Below, in pieces: positions 1 through 5,843 of a DNA stretch of 8,297 bases. This DNA is from an uncultured Chlorobiaceae bacterium (GTDB taxonomy: Bacteria; Bacteroidota; Chlorobiia; Chlorobiales; Chlorobiaceae), in assembly GCA_903874585.1 (NCBI GenBank), contig CAIQSY010000018.1, positions 1 through 8,297 of the forward strand, read 5' to 3'. Under the pieces are notes generated by a model. That model was not told the origin of the DNA. It saw only the letters and a program-made list of their open reading frames with translations, and did not search any database. The stretch's first letter is position 1. Every line of letters begins with the position of its first letter. A program made the translations under genes and the position numbers.

Positions 1-196
1 GTATCCGCTGTTTTTTTACTACGGCAACTCCTTTGGTGTATGCTTGCCACTCAAAGGTGTCGTACAATACTTTCTGCTCTTTTGATGCGGTGAGCGCTGC
101 AATGCGCAATCCCGACACACGAATTGTCTCATACAGCGCCTCAAACGAAGCACTCTGGTGTAATCGGTAATAACGAGTTGTCGGCTGAGTACGCAT
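1..196 (-). CDS. Partial CDS, N-terminal 65 residues; possible CYTH-like (CHAD-associated) protein
   Basis: An open frame on the minus strand starts at ATG 196-194 and runs off the left edge with no stop. It begins MRTQPTTRYYRLHQ and ends VAVVKKQRI at the edge. The stretch around residues 43-60 (VLYDTFEWQAYTKGVAVV) resembles the 'YDT-x-x-W-x-L-x-x-x-G' segment of CYTH triphosphate-binding domains, which often precede polyphosphate-associated CHAD domains. The usual N-terminal ExExK signature of CYTH is not visible, so this would be a degenerate member, and the family call is a weak inference. The start lies 8 bases after the stop of the HAD phosphatase gene on the same strand, so the two probably share a transcript. 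No clear Shine-Dalgarno sequence precedes the ATG. That it is coding is fairly likely; its function is uncertain because most of the protein lies outside the window. Confidence 0.5.
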   Translation of the reverse strand, partial: MRTQPTTRYYRLHQSASFEALYETIRVSGLRIAALTASKEQKVLYDTFEWQAYTKGVAVVKKQRI

Positions 197-204
197 TTGG
201 TGTA

Positions 205-873
205 TCAGTTTGTTGAGGAAGAGGTTAACAGAGCGATAATCTCCTCAGGTTTTTGGACGACCATTTTCGCCCCATATTCCAGCAGTTCGCTTTCTGGCCT
301 AAAACCCCACAGCACTCCAAGTGGAAACATGCCAGCTCTTGTTGCGGTCAACATATCAACACCACTGTCACCAACATAAAGAATTTCGGCTGGTTCCACT
401 CCAAGCATCTGCGCAACAAGCAGCGCTCCTTCAGGAGCAGGTTTATGCGCAATTGCGCTGTGGTGCCCCATCACCACATCAAAATGCCATGTATTTAATA
501 ATACTTCAGCGCACACTTTTGTAAAGGGATCCGCTTTGTTTGAGAGTATCGCCAGTTTGATGCCATGCGCTGTAATGGCATCCAGCAAAGTGTCGATGCC
601 CTCATAAGGGTGGGTGAGAATATTCCAGTTTTTGCCGTAGTGTTCCATGAACTCCGGAAACAGCCGATCAATACTCTCATCCGTTGCTTCGCCATCGGGC
701 AGCGCTTTTCTTACCAGCTCACGCATACCATATCCAACCAGAAAGCGATAGTCATCAACACTATGCTGCGGGTAATTATGCCGCGCAAGAATGGTATTGA
801 GGGAATTCACAATATCCTCAAGGGTATTGAGCAGTGTGCCGTCAAGGTCAAAGATAACAGCTTTAATAGTCAT
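205..873 (-). CDS. gph: HAD-family hydrolase, phosphoglycolate phosphatase type
   Basis: This 222-residue cytoplasmic phosphatase belongs to the haloacid dehalogenase superfamily. Motif I is FDLDGT, with nucleophile Asp9 and acid/base Asp11. A helical cap follows (about residues 16-85). Motif II is LSNK (Ser111), motif III is Lys144 in HKPAPE, and motif IV is GDSGVD (Asp169, Asp173), which ligates magnesium. Length and motif spacing fit the Gph/PGP subfamily, which removes phosphate from 2-phosphoglycolate, but related HAD enzymes act on other small phosphate esters, so the substrate is inferred. Green sulfur bacteria lack a Calvin cycle, so a housekeeping or DNA-repair-derived phosphoglycolate role is more plausible than photorespiration. 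The gene lies downstream of the chlorosome gene, beyond its terminator. It may have its own promoter: TTGTAA (906-901), 16 bases, then TATAAG (884-879) reading leftward, which would put transcription start almost at the ATG. No Shine-Dalgarno sequence is seen. Confidence 0.85.
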   Translation of the reverse strand: MTIKAVIFDLDGTLLNTLEDIVNSLNTILARHNYPQHSVDDYRFLVGYGMRELVRKALPDGEATDESIDRLFPEFMEHYGKNWNILTHPYEGIDTLLDAITAHGIKLAILSNKADPFTKVCAEVLLNTWHFDVVMGHHSAIAHKPAPEGALLVAQMLGVEPAEILYVGDSGVDMLTATRAGMFPLGVLWGFRPESELLEYGAKMVVQKPEEIIALLTSSSTN

Positions 874-912
874 AGGTTCTTATAAATTTGCACTCTTTTG
901 TTACAATTTGGC

Positions 913-949
913 AAAAAAAAAGCACCCTATGTCTAATGCATAAGGTGCT
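913..949 (-). terminator. Intrinsic terminator of the chlorosome protein gene
   Basis: Reading leftward, an 11-bp stem (AGCACCTTATG pairing with CATAGGGTGCT, one C-A mismatch) closes a 7-base loop and is followed by an unbroken run of T (the A run at 913-921 on the plus strand). It begins 22 bases after the stop codon of the chlorosome gene. There is no T-run on the other side, so it works only for minus-strand transcription. It should make the chlorosome mRNA monocistronic and limit read-through into the HAD phosphatase gene. Confidence 0.9.
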
Positions 950-971
950 CTCCAATCGACGCTTTTGGCGT

Positions 972-1196
972 TTACTTTTTAGGAGCAATAGCTTCTGCTA
1001 CATTCTGAAACACCTGCCCAACGGTGTTTGATGCGCTTCCAACAAGGTCAATTGCTGTTTTTGCAAGAGGCTCTACAACCTGCATGATAGCGCTGAATCC
1101 TGTGTTTACAACTTCAAGCTGCTGCTGAGCAACTTTGCCAGCAGTATCAAGAAGAGCTGAAACTGCGGCGGTAAAATCGTTTGTTTCGTTTGCCAT
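972..1196 (-). CDS. csmB: Chlorosome envelope protein of the CsmB/CsmF family
   Basis: This is a 74-residue protein beginning MANETNDFTAAVSALL and ending NVAEAIAPKK. It has an amphipathic, Ala/Val-rich pattern without charge in the middle (VEPLAKTAIDLVGSASNTVG) and a basic C-terminal tail. Size and sequence match the small CsmB/CsmF proteins that sit in the lipid monolayer envelope of the chlorosome, the bacteriochlorophyll antenna of green sulfur bacteria. CsmB and CsmF are paralogues of nearly equal length and I cannot separate them with certainty from memory; the symbol reflects the more usual label. The frame stays open for 61 codons upstream to 1379, but the ATG at 1196 gives the family's normal length and N-terminus. 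No Shine-Dalgarno sequence precedes this ATG. The gene stands alone between its terminator and the region it shares with the divergent pst operon. Strong monocistronic expression would fit an abundant structural protein. Confidence 0.85.
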   Translation of the reverse strand: MANETNDFTAAVSALLDTAGKVAQQQLEVVNTGFSAIMQVVEPLAKTAIDLVGSASNTVGQVFQNVAEAIAPKK

Positions 1197-1254
1197 AGAT
1201 GTTTGTATTTTAAGGGTTATAAGAGAAGAAATACTGAATGCAAACTCAGCGGAT

Positions 1255-1280
1255 AAAAACAGTGCCAAAAGGCTCTGTTT
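1255..1280 (-). promoter_or_regulatory. Hairpin plus T-run in the chlorosome-gene leader (possible attenuator)
   Basis: Reading leftward, AAACAG-A-GCC-TTTT-GGC-A-CTGTTT forms a stem of 6 and 3 bp separated by an A-A mismatch (T-T on the plus strand) with a 4-base loop, and it runs straight into TTTTT. This has the shape of a weak intrinsic terminator. It lies about 60 bases upstream of the chlorosome ATG and downstream of the distal promoter candidate. It could be an attenuator or an mRNA-stabilising leader hairpin. It is short and may be coincidental. Confidence 0.3.
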
Positions 1281-1381
1281 CATCTGTCTGTATTCTTTGT
1301 AAGAAGTATAAGAAAATAAAGTTATAGAAACCAAAAGAAACTTTGTTGAAGATTGTGCGGACTCTCTCTTGGTTTGCATAA

Positions 1382-1399
1382 TGTTACAAAGTTGTAACA
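1382..1399. promoter_or_regulatory. Perfect 18-bp palindrome, candidate operator
   Basis: TGTTACAAAGTTGTAACA is two perfect 8-base inverted half-sites (TGTTACAA / TTGTAACA) around a 2-base centre. It lies about 48 bases upstream of the distal -35 candidate of the chlorosome gene and about 115 bases upstream of the pstC ATG. The size and symmetry suit a homodimeric transcription factor. I do not recognise the motif: it does not match a Pho box or an FNR-type site. No T-run follows, so a terminator is unlikely. Confidence 0.5.
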
Positions 1400-1513
1400 G
1401 ACGTGCTTTTGTTTTCTATGACTAAAGCTTATAGATTAGGCATCTCTACAAAACGTGATTATACAAGAGTGTTGTTTAACTGGTAATTGTTGAGGAAAGA
1501 AATCATTCACACT

Positions 1514-2677
1514 ATGGCTGCTGAGCGTTCAGGAGAGAGTACCCGTTCTAATGATTTTGTGCTGAGTGCTCGTAAACGTGCTGCGCAGAAACTGATAACC
1601 CAATTTGGTGAAGGTGTGTTGTTTGTCCTTGCAGCCTTTGTCGCCATTATTGTGCTGTTCATTTTCTTTTTTGTTGCGCGTGACGCCGTTCCCTTTTTCC
1701 AGATTCGTGGCTTTTCAGAATTTTTTACCAGTTCAAACTGGTATCCTGCCGATGACCCTGCCGAGTTTGGTGCTTTTGCCATTATTTATGGCAGCGCCAT
1801 GGTTACCCTCGGCTCTGCGTTGATTGCTGTTCCTATGGGCGTTGCCGCAGCCATCTGCTTGAGTGATATTCTCCCATTTTCTATCCGTCAGTACGCCAAA
1901 CCTGTTATTGAAATGCTTGCCGCTATTCCTTCAGTGGCATTTGGTTTTTTTGCGCTCGTTGTACTTGCGCCACTCATGCAGAATAGTGGTGGTGCGCTCT
2001 TGATGTGGGTGTGGTGGATTCTTGTTTCTCCTTTTCTTCTCCTGACGGTTATTGTGGCGGCTGATCTCTTGACGAATACTATTCAAGATGAAAAGCGTCG
2101 CCAGCAACGCTATGTTACATTAGTAGTTCTCTTTGGCGTGATTGCTATCGCCGTGTTGCTGAAGGTTGGCGCTGTGCTCAACGGTATTCAGATTATCACT
2201 GGTACTAATGCGCTGAACGTCTCGATTATTCTCAGCTTTATGGCGTTGCCCACCATTGTCAGTGTCTCTGAAGATGCGCTGCAGGCTGTTGGACGCGATA
2301 TTCGCGAGGGGAGTTATGCGCTTGGAGCCACGCGAGCCGAGACGATTGTTAAAACTATTCTGCCTGCGGCAAGCAGTGGTATTCTGGCGGCGGTGATTCT
2401 GGGTATTATGCGTGCACTTGGTGAAACCATGGTTGTCTGGATGGCTTCGGGGAACTCCTCCCACGTTCCAGAGCCTTGGTTTAACTACCTCGAAGCGGTT
2501 CGCACGCTTACGGCAACCATTGCCGGTGATATGGGTGAAGCTGATCAGGTGACCGGTTCCGCCCGTTTTCATGTGCTCTTTGCCATGGGTCTTTTACTCT
2601 TGATTATCAGTTTTATCAGTAATCTTGTCAGTGAAAGAATTGTGGTGCGTCAGCGTAAAATTCTTACTGGACAGTAA
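1514..2677 (+). CDS. pstC: Phosphate ABC transporter permease PstC (extended form)
   Basis: This is one of the two inner-membrane channel subunits of the PstSCAB high-affinity phosphate importer; 387 residues from the ATG at 1514. I chose this ATG over an in-frame TTG at 1487 because it is the first ATG and a purine-rich GAGGAAAG (1492-1499) lies between the two. Membrane segments are seen near residues 34-55, 87-115, 133-155, 161-184, 200-222, 235-252, 284-305 and 352-375. The cytoplasmic EAA loop (EGSYALGATRAETIVKTILP, 264-283), which docks the ATPase, and the family motif RALGETM (300-306) are clear. E. coli PstC is about 319 residues with six helices. The extra length is mainly an insertion around residues 156-230, with two added hydrophobic segments flanking a charged stretch QDEKRRQQR. 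It is the first gene of the pst operon, and no pstS precedes it. Confidence 0.93.
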   Translation: MAAERSGESTRSNDFVLSARKRAAQKLITQFGEGVLFVLAAFVAIIVLFIFFFVARDAVPFFQIRGFSEFFTSSNWYPADDPAEFGAFAIIYGSAMVTLGSALIAVPMGVAAAICLSDILPFSIRQYAKPVIEMLAAIPSVAFGFFALVVLAPLMQNSGGALLMWVWWILVSPFLLLTVIVAADLLTNTIQDEKRRQQRYVTLVVLFGVIAIAVLLKVGAVLNGIQIITGTNALNVSIILSFMALPTIVSVSEDALQAVGRDIREGSYALGATRAETIVKTILPAASSGILAAVILGIMRALGETMVVWMASGNSSHVPEPWFNYLEAVRTLTATIAGDMGEADQVTGSARFHVLFAMGLLLLIISFISNLVSERIVVRQRKILTGQ

Positions 2678-2701
2678 CTCTTTTCCATCAAACTCGGTTT
2701 T

Positions 2702-4048
2702 ATGAATATCGGAACCAGAAAGATACTCGATCGATCGTTTACCGCTATTGGTTTTGGCTCAATCATTGTTATGGCATTGGCTTTGATGGTTGTTGTTGTC
2801 CCGATTTTGACCAATGGTCTTGGTGCAGTTTTTTTTACGGGGACGGTGGAGCATCGCAAATTGCTGCATGAGGAGTTTCAGCGTGGAGACACGCAAGATC
2901 TTTCCAGTGAAATAGCCTCTTCGGAGCGGTATCGTGCAAAAGCGTATGCCATACTCAGCGATTTTGAAGCAGAGCTTGAGCGTATGGAGCCTGAACAACA
3001 GGGGAAGTATAGCTCGAAATATGCGCAAGTAAGAACATCTCTTCAGTCGCTGCTCGGTCCGCTGCCGGGTGATTCACCCGCAATGTTGACACGCAACAAG
3101 TATGGGCAAACTCGCTGGGAAAAGGCTGAGGAGAAGCTGCACAGTTTTCTCTATGAGTCAAAGTGGGATAACTCTAATTCCGATGTTATGGGCAAAGAGT
3201 ACTTTGTCCGGCGATCTCTCGATTTTAAAGGCACCTCACTTGCCCCTCTTTTTCCCTATGTCGAGAACAATCTTGAGAATATGCTGCTTCCCCGATTTAC
3301 GGTGTATTGGGGTTTTCTCACCGACAGTTCTGTTGATTCTCACTTTTTTGGCGGTATCTGGCCAGAAATTCAGGGCACATTTTTTCTTGCAATGGGAGCA
3401 ATGCTCTTTGCTTTTCCCATTGGCGTTATTGCTGCCATCTATTTTACAGAATATGCCAGGCCTGGATTTTTGAACAGTATGTTACGGAGTGCCAACAGTA
3501 CACTTGCAGGAGTTCCGAGTATTGTGTTTGGTATGTTTGGTCTCGCTTTTTTTATCAATACTCTTCACGTCTCTGAATCAAAAAGCGTGCTTGCAGGTTC
3601 GTTGACGTTGGCAATTATGATTTTGCCCACCATTATCCGTGCAGCCGAAGAGGCTATTTTGTCTGTCCCGAAAACCTATCGTGAAGCATCGCTCAGTCTC
3701 GGTTCTACAAAATGGAATACCATTTTGACGGTTATTCTGCCAGCCGCATTGCCGGGTATTTTAACCGGTGGCGTTATCAGTCTCGGCAGAGCTGCGGGTG
3801 AGACGGCGCCAATTATTTTTACAGCAGCGGTGAGTGTAGGTTCGGCTATTGGACTGGCAGATATTTTTTCGTCACCAACGCCTGCGCTTTCATGGAACAT
3901 TTATAACCTTGCCAGCGAGCATGAAGCAGCGGCAGAAATTCGCCACGTTCAGTATGGTATGGTGCTTGCTCTTGTTTCGATTGTGTTGATGCTGAATTTG
4001 TCAGCAATTGTTCTGCGTGCTCGAATTTCTAAAAAATTAAAAGGCTAA
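2702..4048 (+). CDS. pstA: Phosphate ABC transporter permease PstA (extended form)
   Basis: This is the second channel subunit of the phosphate importer and pairs with PstC in the inner membrane; 448 residues against roughly 300 for E. coli PstA. The first membrane helix is near residues 15-38. A hydrophilic, partly helical insertion of about 150 residues (about 46-200) follows before the conserved core resumes with GFLTDSSVDSHFFGGIWPEI and helices at about 223-247, 262-288, 296-312, 340-362, 368-390 and 416-438. The EAA loop is EASLSLGSTKWNTILTVILP (328-347) and the family motif GRAAGETAP is at 362-370. Alphaproteobacterial PstA proteins also carry a long N-terminal periplasmic domain (DUF3333) at this place; whether this insertion is homologous is not settled by eye. 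The ATG lies 24 bases after the pstC stop without a clear Shine-Dalgarno sequence. Confidence 0.93.
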   Translation: MNIGTRKILDRSFTAIGFGSIIVMALALMVVVVPILTNGLGAVFFTGTVEHRKLLHEEFQRGDTQDLSSEIASSERYRAKAYAILSDFEAELERMEPEQQGKYSSKYAQVRTSLQSLLGPLPGDSPAMLTRNKYGQTRWEKAEEKLHSFLYESKWDNSNSDVMGKEYFVRRSLDFKGTSLAPLFPYVENNLENMLLPRFTVYWGFLTDSSVDSHFFGGIWPEIQGTFFLAMGAMLFAFPIGVIAAIYFTEYARPGFLNSMLRSANSTLAGVPSIVFGMFGLAFFINTLHVSESKSVLAGSLTLAIMILPTIIRAAEEAILSVPKTYREASLSLGSTKWNTILTVILPAALPGILTGGVISLGRAAGETAPIIFTAAVSVGSAIGLADIFSSPTPALSWNIYNLASEHEAAAEIRHVQYGMVLALVSIVLMLNLSAIVLRARISKKLKG

Positions 4049-4061
4049 CAACCAATATCTC

Positions 4062-4916
4062 ATGGCAACTGATGTAAGACAAGCTCCTGAGAGTGCGTCA
4101 GCAAAGAAATCAACTCGCGATATTTATCTCCCACCTGAACGAAAAGTAGTGACTGGTGGAGGAGAGGCTCACATTGTCGCAAAAAATTTCTCCATCTATT
4201 ATGGTGAATTTGAAGCGGTCAAAAAGGTGAATGCCGATATTCTCTCAAAATATGTGACGGCGATTATAGGGCCAAGTGGTTGCGGTAAAAGTACGTTTCT
4301 TCGTGCTATCAATCGCATGAATGATCTTATTCCGAGCTGCCACACGTCAGGCACATTGCTTTTTGATGGGGCTGATATTTATGGAAAAAATACCGATGAA
4401 GTGCTGCTTCGTAAAAAGGTCGGGATGGTGTTTCAAAAGCCGAATCCGTTCCCGAAATCGATTTTTGACAATATCGCTTACGGACCTCGTCTGCATGGCG
4501 TGAGCGATAAGAAAAAGCTCATGGAAATTATTGAGCGAAGCCTGAAAAAAGCTGCAATCTGGGATGAAGTTTGTGACCGTCTCGACAAGAATGCGCTGGG
4601 TCTCAGCGGTGGTCAGCAGCAGCGCCTTTGCGTTGCCCGTACGCTTGCCGTTGAGCCTGAAGTATTGTTGCTCGATGAACCAACGTCAGCGCTCGACCCG
4701 AAAGCTACGGCGAAAATTGAGGATCTTATTCAGGAGTTGCGCGGCAGTTACACCATTATGATTGTAACGCATAACATGCAGCAGGCGTCGCGCGTTTCCG
4801 ATTCTACCATGTTTTTCTACGAAGGTGTTCTGGTGGAACACGCCTCAACAGCACAGCTTTTTACCAACCCGAAAGATCCGATGACCGAAGATTACATCAC
4901 CGGAAGATTCAGTTAA
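4062..4916 (+). CDS. pstB: Phosphate ABC transporter ATP-binding protein PstB
   Basis: This is the cytoplasmic ATPase that powers phosphate import through PstC/PstA; 284 residues. All ABC motifs are intact: Walker A GPSGCGKST (70-78), Q-loop Gln125, signature LSGGQQQR (181-188), Walker B VLLLDEP (201-207), D-loop SALD (209-212) and H-loop His237. PstB-specific features are RAINRMNDL after Walker A, FQKPNPFPKSIFDNIAYGPR (124-143) and the C-terminal TEDYITGRF. The N-terminus has about 35 extra polar residues before the ABC domain compared with E. coli PstB (257 residues). The start lies 13 bases after the pstA stop and leaves no room for another gene, so co-transcription with pstC and pstA is nearly certain. 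Confidence 0.97.
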   Translation: MATDVRQAPESASAKKSTRDIYLPPERKVVTGGGEAHIVAKNFSIYYGEFEAVKKVNADILSKYVTAIIGPSGCGKSTFLRAINRMNDLIPSCHTSGTLLFDGADIYGKNTDEVLLRKKVGMVFQKPNPFPKSIFDNIAYGPRLHGVSDKKKLMEIIERSLKKAAIWDEVCDRLDKNALGLSGGQQQRLCVARTLAVEPEVLLLDEPTSALDPKATAKIEDLIQELRGSYTIMIVTHNMQQASRVSDSTMFFYEGVLVEHASTAQLFTNPKDPMTEDYITGRFS

Positions 4917-4936
4917 CGAAATAAGAGTCAAACATA

Positions 4937-5623
4937 ATGTCACCACGTCCGGTTCACGAGCTTATCACAGAACTCTCTTCAGTTCTTGTGCACATATCCG
5001 ATAAAGTTGTTGCAAACTTGTATAACGCGCTTGATGCCGTTAAACGTGAGGATGAGCAGGGTGCCCGCCAGATCAGAATTGTCGATCATGAAATTGATAT
5101 GGCTGAGGTGAGCCTTGAAGAGCGTTGCCTCGCATTTTTAGCGTTGCAGCAGCCAGTTGCGGGCGATTTGCGCACCATCATCACCATTATTAAGATTAAT
5201 GATGATTTGGAGCGTATTGGCGATCTTGCAGTCCATATTATTGATCGAATGCCAGAAATCAATCCTGAAATGCTTGATTCCTTCTCTTTTGAAGTGATGG
5301 GCAGAAAGACGGGCGAAATGGTGAGTAAGTCGATTCAGGCATTTATCTCTAAAGATCGTTCATTAGCCGATGAAGTGTGTGCGCTTGATGATGAGATTGA
5401 TGTTATGCACCGCGCAGTCTTTAAAAAGGTGACCGGATTGATGAAGAGCTCCTCTTCTGATGTTGATCCGCTTATCGCAGCGCTCAGCATATCGCGCTAT
5501 ATTGAGCGTATGGCCGATCATGCGTCACGCATTGCGCATGAGGTCATTTATCTGGTGACGGGTGAGATTGTTCGCCATAATGGCGGATTTTACGAAAAGC
5601 TTATCGAGTCGATTAACGAGTAA
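4937..5623 (+). CDS. phoU: Phosphate-specific transport regulator PhoU (PhoU1)
   Basis: This is a cytoplasmic, all-helical negative regulator that connects the PstSCAB transporter to the PhoR/PhoB two-component system and limits phosphate uptake. At 228 residues it is a normal-length PhoU with two three-helix repeats. All four metal-binding E/DxxxD motifs are present: D50-HEI-D54, E92-RIG-D96, D151-DEI-D155 and E190-RMA-D194. The family segments LQQPVAGDLRTI (70-81) and INDDLERIGDLAVHI (87-101) are clear. The gene starts 20 bases after pstB and is the last gene of the pst operon before the hairpin-rich spacer and the terminator at 5729. No phoR or phoB is visible in the window. Confidence 0.95.
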   Translation: MSPRPVHELITELSSVLVHISDKVVANLYNALDAVKREDEQGARQIRIVDHEIDMAEVSLEERCLAFLALQQPVAGDLRTIITIIKINDDLERIGDLAVHIIDRMPEINPEMLDSFSFEVMGRKTGEMVSKSIQAFISKDRSLADEVCALDDEIDVMHRAVFKKVTGLMKSSSSDVDPLIAALSISRYIERMADHASRIAHEVIYLVTGEIVRHNGGFYEKLIESINE

Positions 5624-5645
5624 TTGTATTACTTCACAATCACGC

Positions 5646-5725
5646 CACCGAAAGGTGTTTGCCGATTTTTCGATTCGTTGTCGAAAATGGTTTGTGTGTG
5701 CAAAGGTTGATGCGGTTGAGCATCA
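5646..5725 (+). other. Hairpin-rich spacer after phoU1
   Basis: The 220 bases between phoU1 and phoU2 hold three consecutive predicted hairpins before the terminator. They are CACC-GAAA-GGTG (5646-5657), a GNRA-type tetraloop; a longer imperfect stem at 5662-5690 (about ten pairs, two bulges, 7-base loop); and TGATGC-GGTTGA-GCATCA (5708-5725), a perfect 6-bp stem. This could be a structured 3' end of the pst mRNA, a small RNA released from it, or chance. No ORF of note is present. The hairpins are seen directly; function is unknown. Confidence 0.35.
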
Positions 5726-5728
5726 TGC

Positions 5729-5764
5729 AGGCGTCTCTTTTATAAATTAATCGAGGCGCCTTTT
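5729..5764 (+). terminator. Intrinsic terminator of the pst-phoU operon
   Basis: AGGCGTCTC (5729-5737) pairs with GAGGCGCCT (5753-5761) in a 9-bp stem with one G-U wobble around a 15-base AT-rich loop. It runs into TTTTGCTTTTTGC. The position, about 105 bases after the phoU1 stop, and the GC-rich stem plus T-rich tail fit a Rho-independent terminator that closes pstCAB-phoU and separates it from phoU2. Confidence 0.75.
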
Positions 5765-5843
5765 GCTTTTTGCTTGCAGGTCTGCTAAATTAGCTTCACT
5801 TTGTAATCTTTACTCATTCATTAAAGCAAGGTGTTTAAACTTT

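Larger units (their letters stand above)
1197..1513. promoter_or_regulatory. Divergent regulatory region between chlorosome gene and pst operon
   Basis: These 317 bases separate two divergently read transcription units and hold no convincing gene. Leftward promoter candidates for the chlorosome gene are TTGGTT (1334-1329), 18 bases, TATACT (1310-1305), which would give a leader of about 100 bases, and TTGCAT (1243-1238), 16 bases, TATAAC (1221-1216), which would give a very short leader. For pstC, TATACA (1460-1465) is a possible -10 without a recognisable -35. I looked for the tandem Pho box expected upstream of phosphate-regulated genes and found no good match. A perfect 18-bp palindrome and a leader hairpin inside this region are listed separately. 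Promoter calls are by eye and weak. Confidence 0.45.

Noticed and set aside
899..906. TGTTACAA, identical to one half of the 18-bp palindrome
   Set aside because: It is a lone 8-base match without its partner half-site and is expected by chance in a window of this size.
1197..1379. In-frame 61-codon extension of the chlorosome protein with a signal-peptide-like stretch
   Set aside because: The ATG at 1196 gives the normal 74-residue family length; the upstream part overlaps the promoter candidates, the leader hairpin and the approach to the palindrome, and looks like fortuitous open frame.
1401..1470. Possible Pho box upstream of pstC
   Set aside because: CTATGAC and CTTATAG-like 7-mers occur but match the tandem Pho-box consensus poorly and are not correctly spaced.
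1487..1513. Upstream TTG start for pstC
   Set aside because: There is no ribosome binding site before it, while a purine-rich stretch lies between it and the ATG at 1514.
2120..2572. 150-codon minus-strand open frame inside pstC
   Set aside because: It is a shadow of a well-supported membrane protein gene and has no recognisable protein features.
5763..5843. Upstream TTG start for phoU2
   Set aside because: It lies in the T-rich tail of the terminator and adds a cysteine-rich, non-PhoU segment; the ATG at 5844 has a better ribosome binding site.
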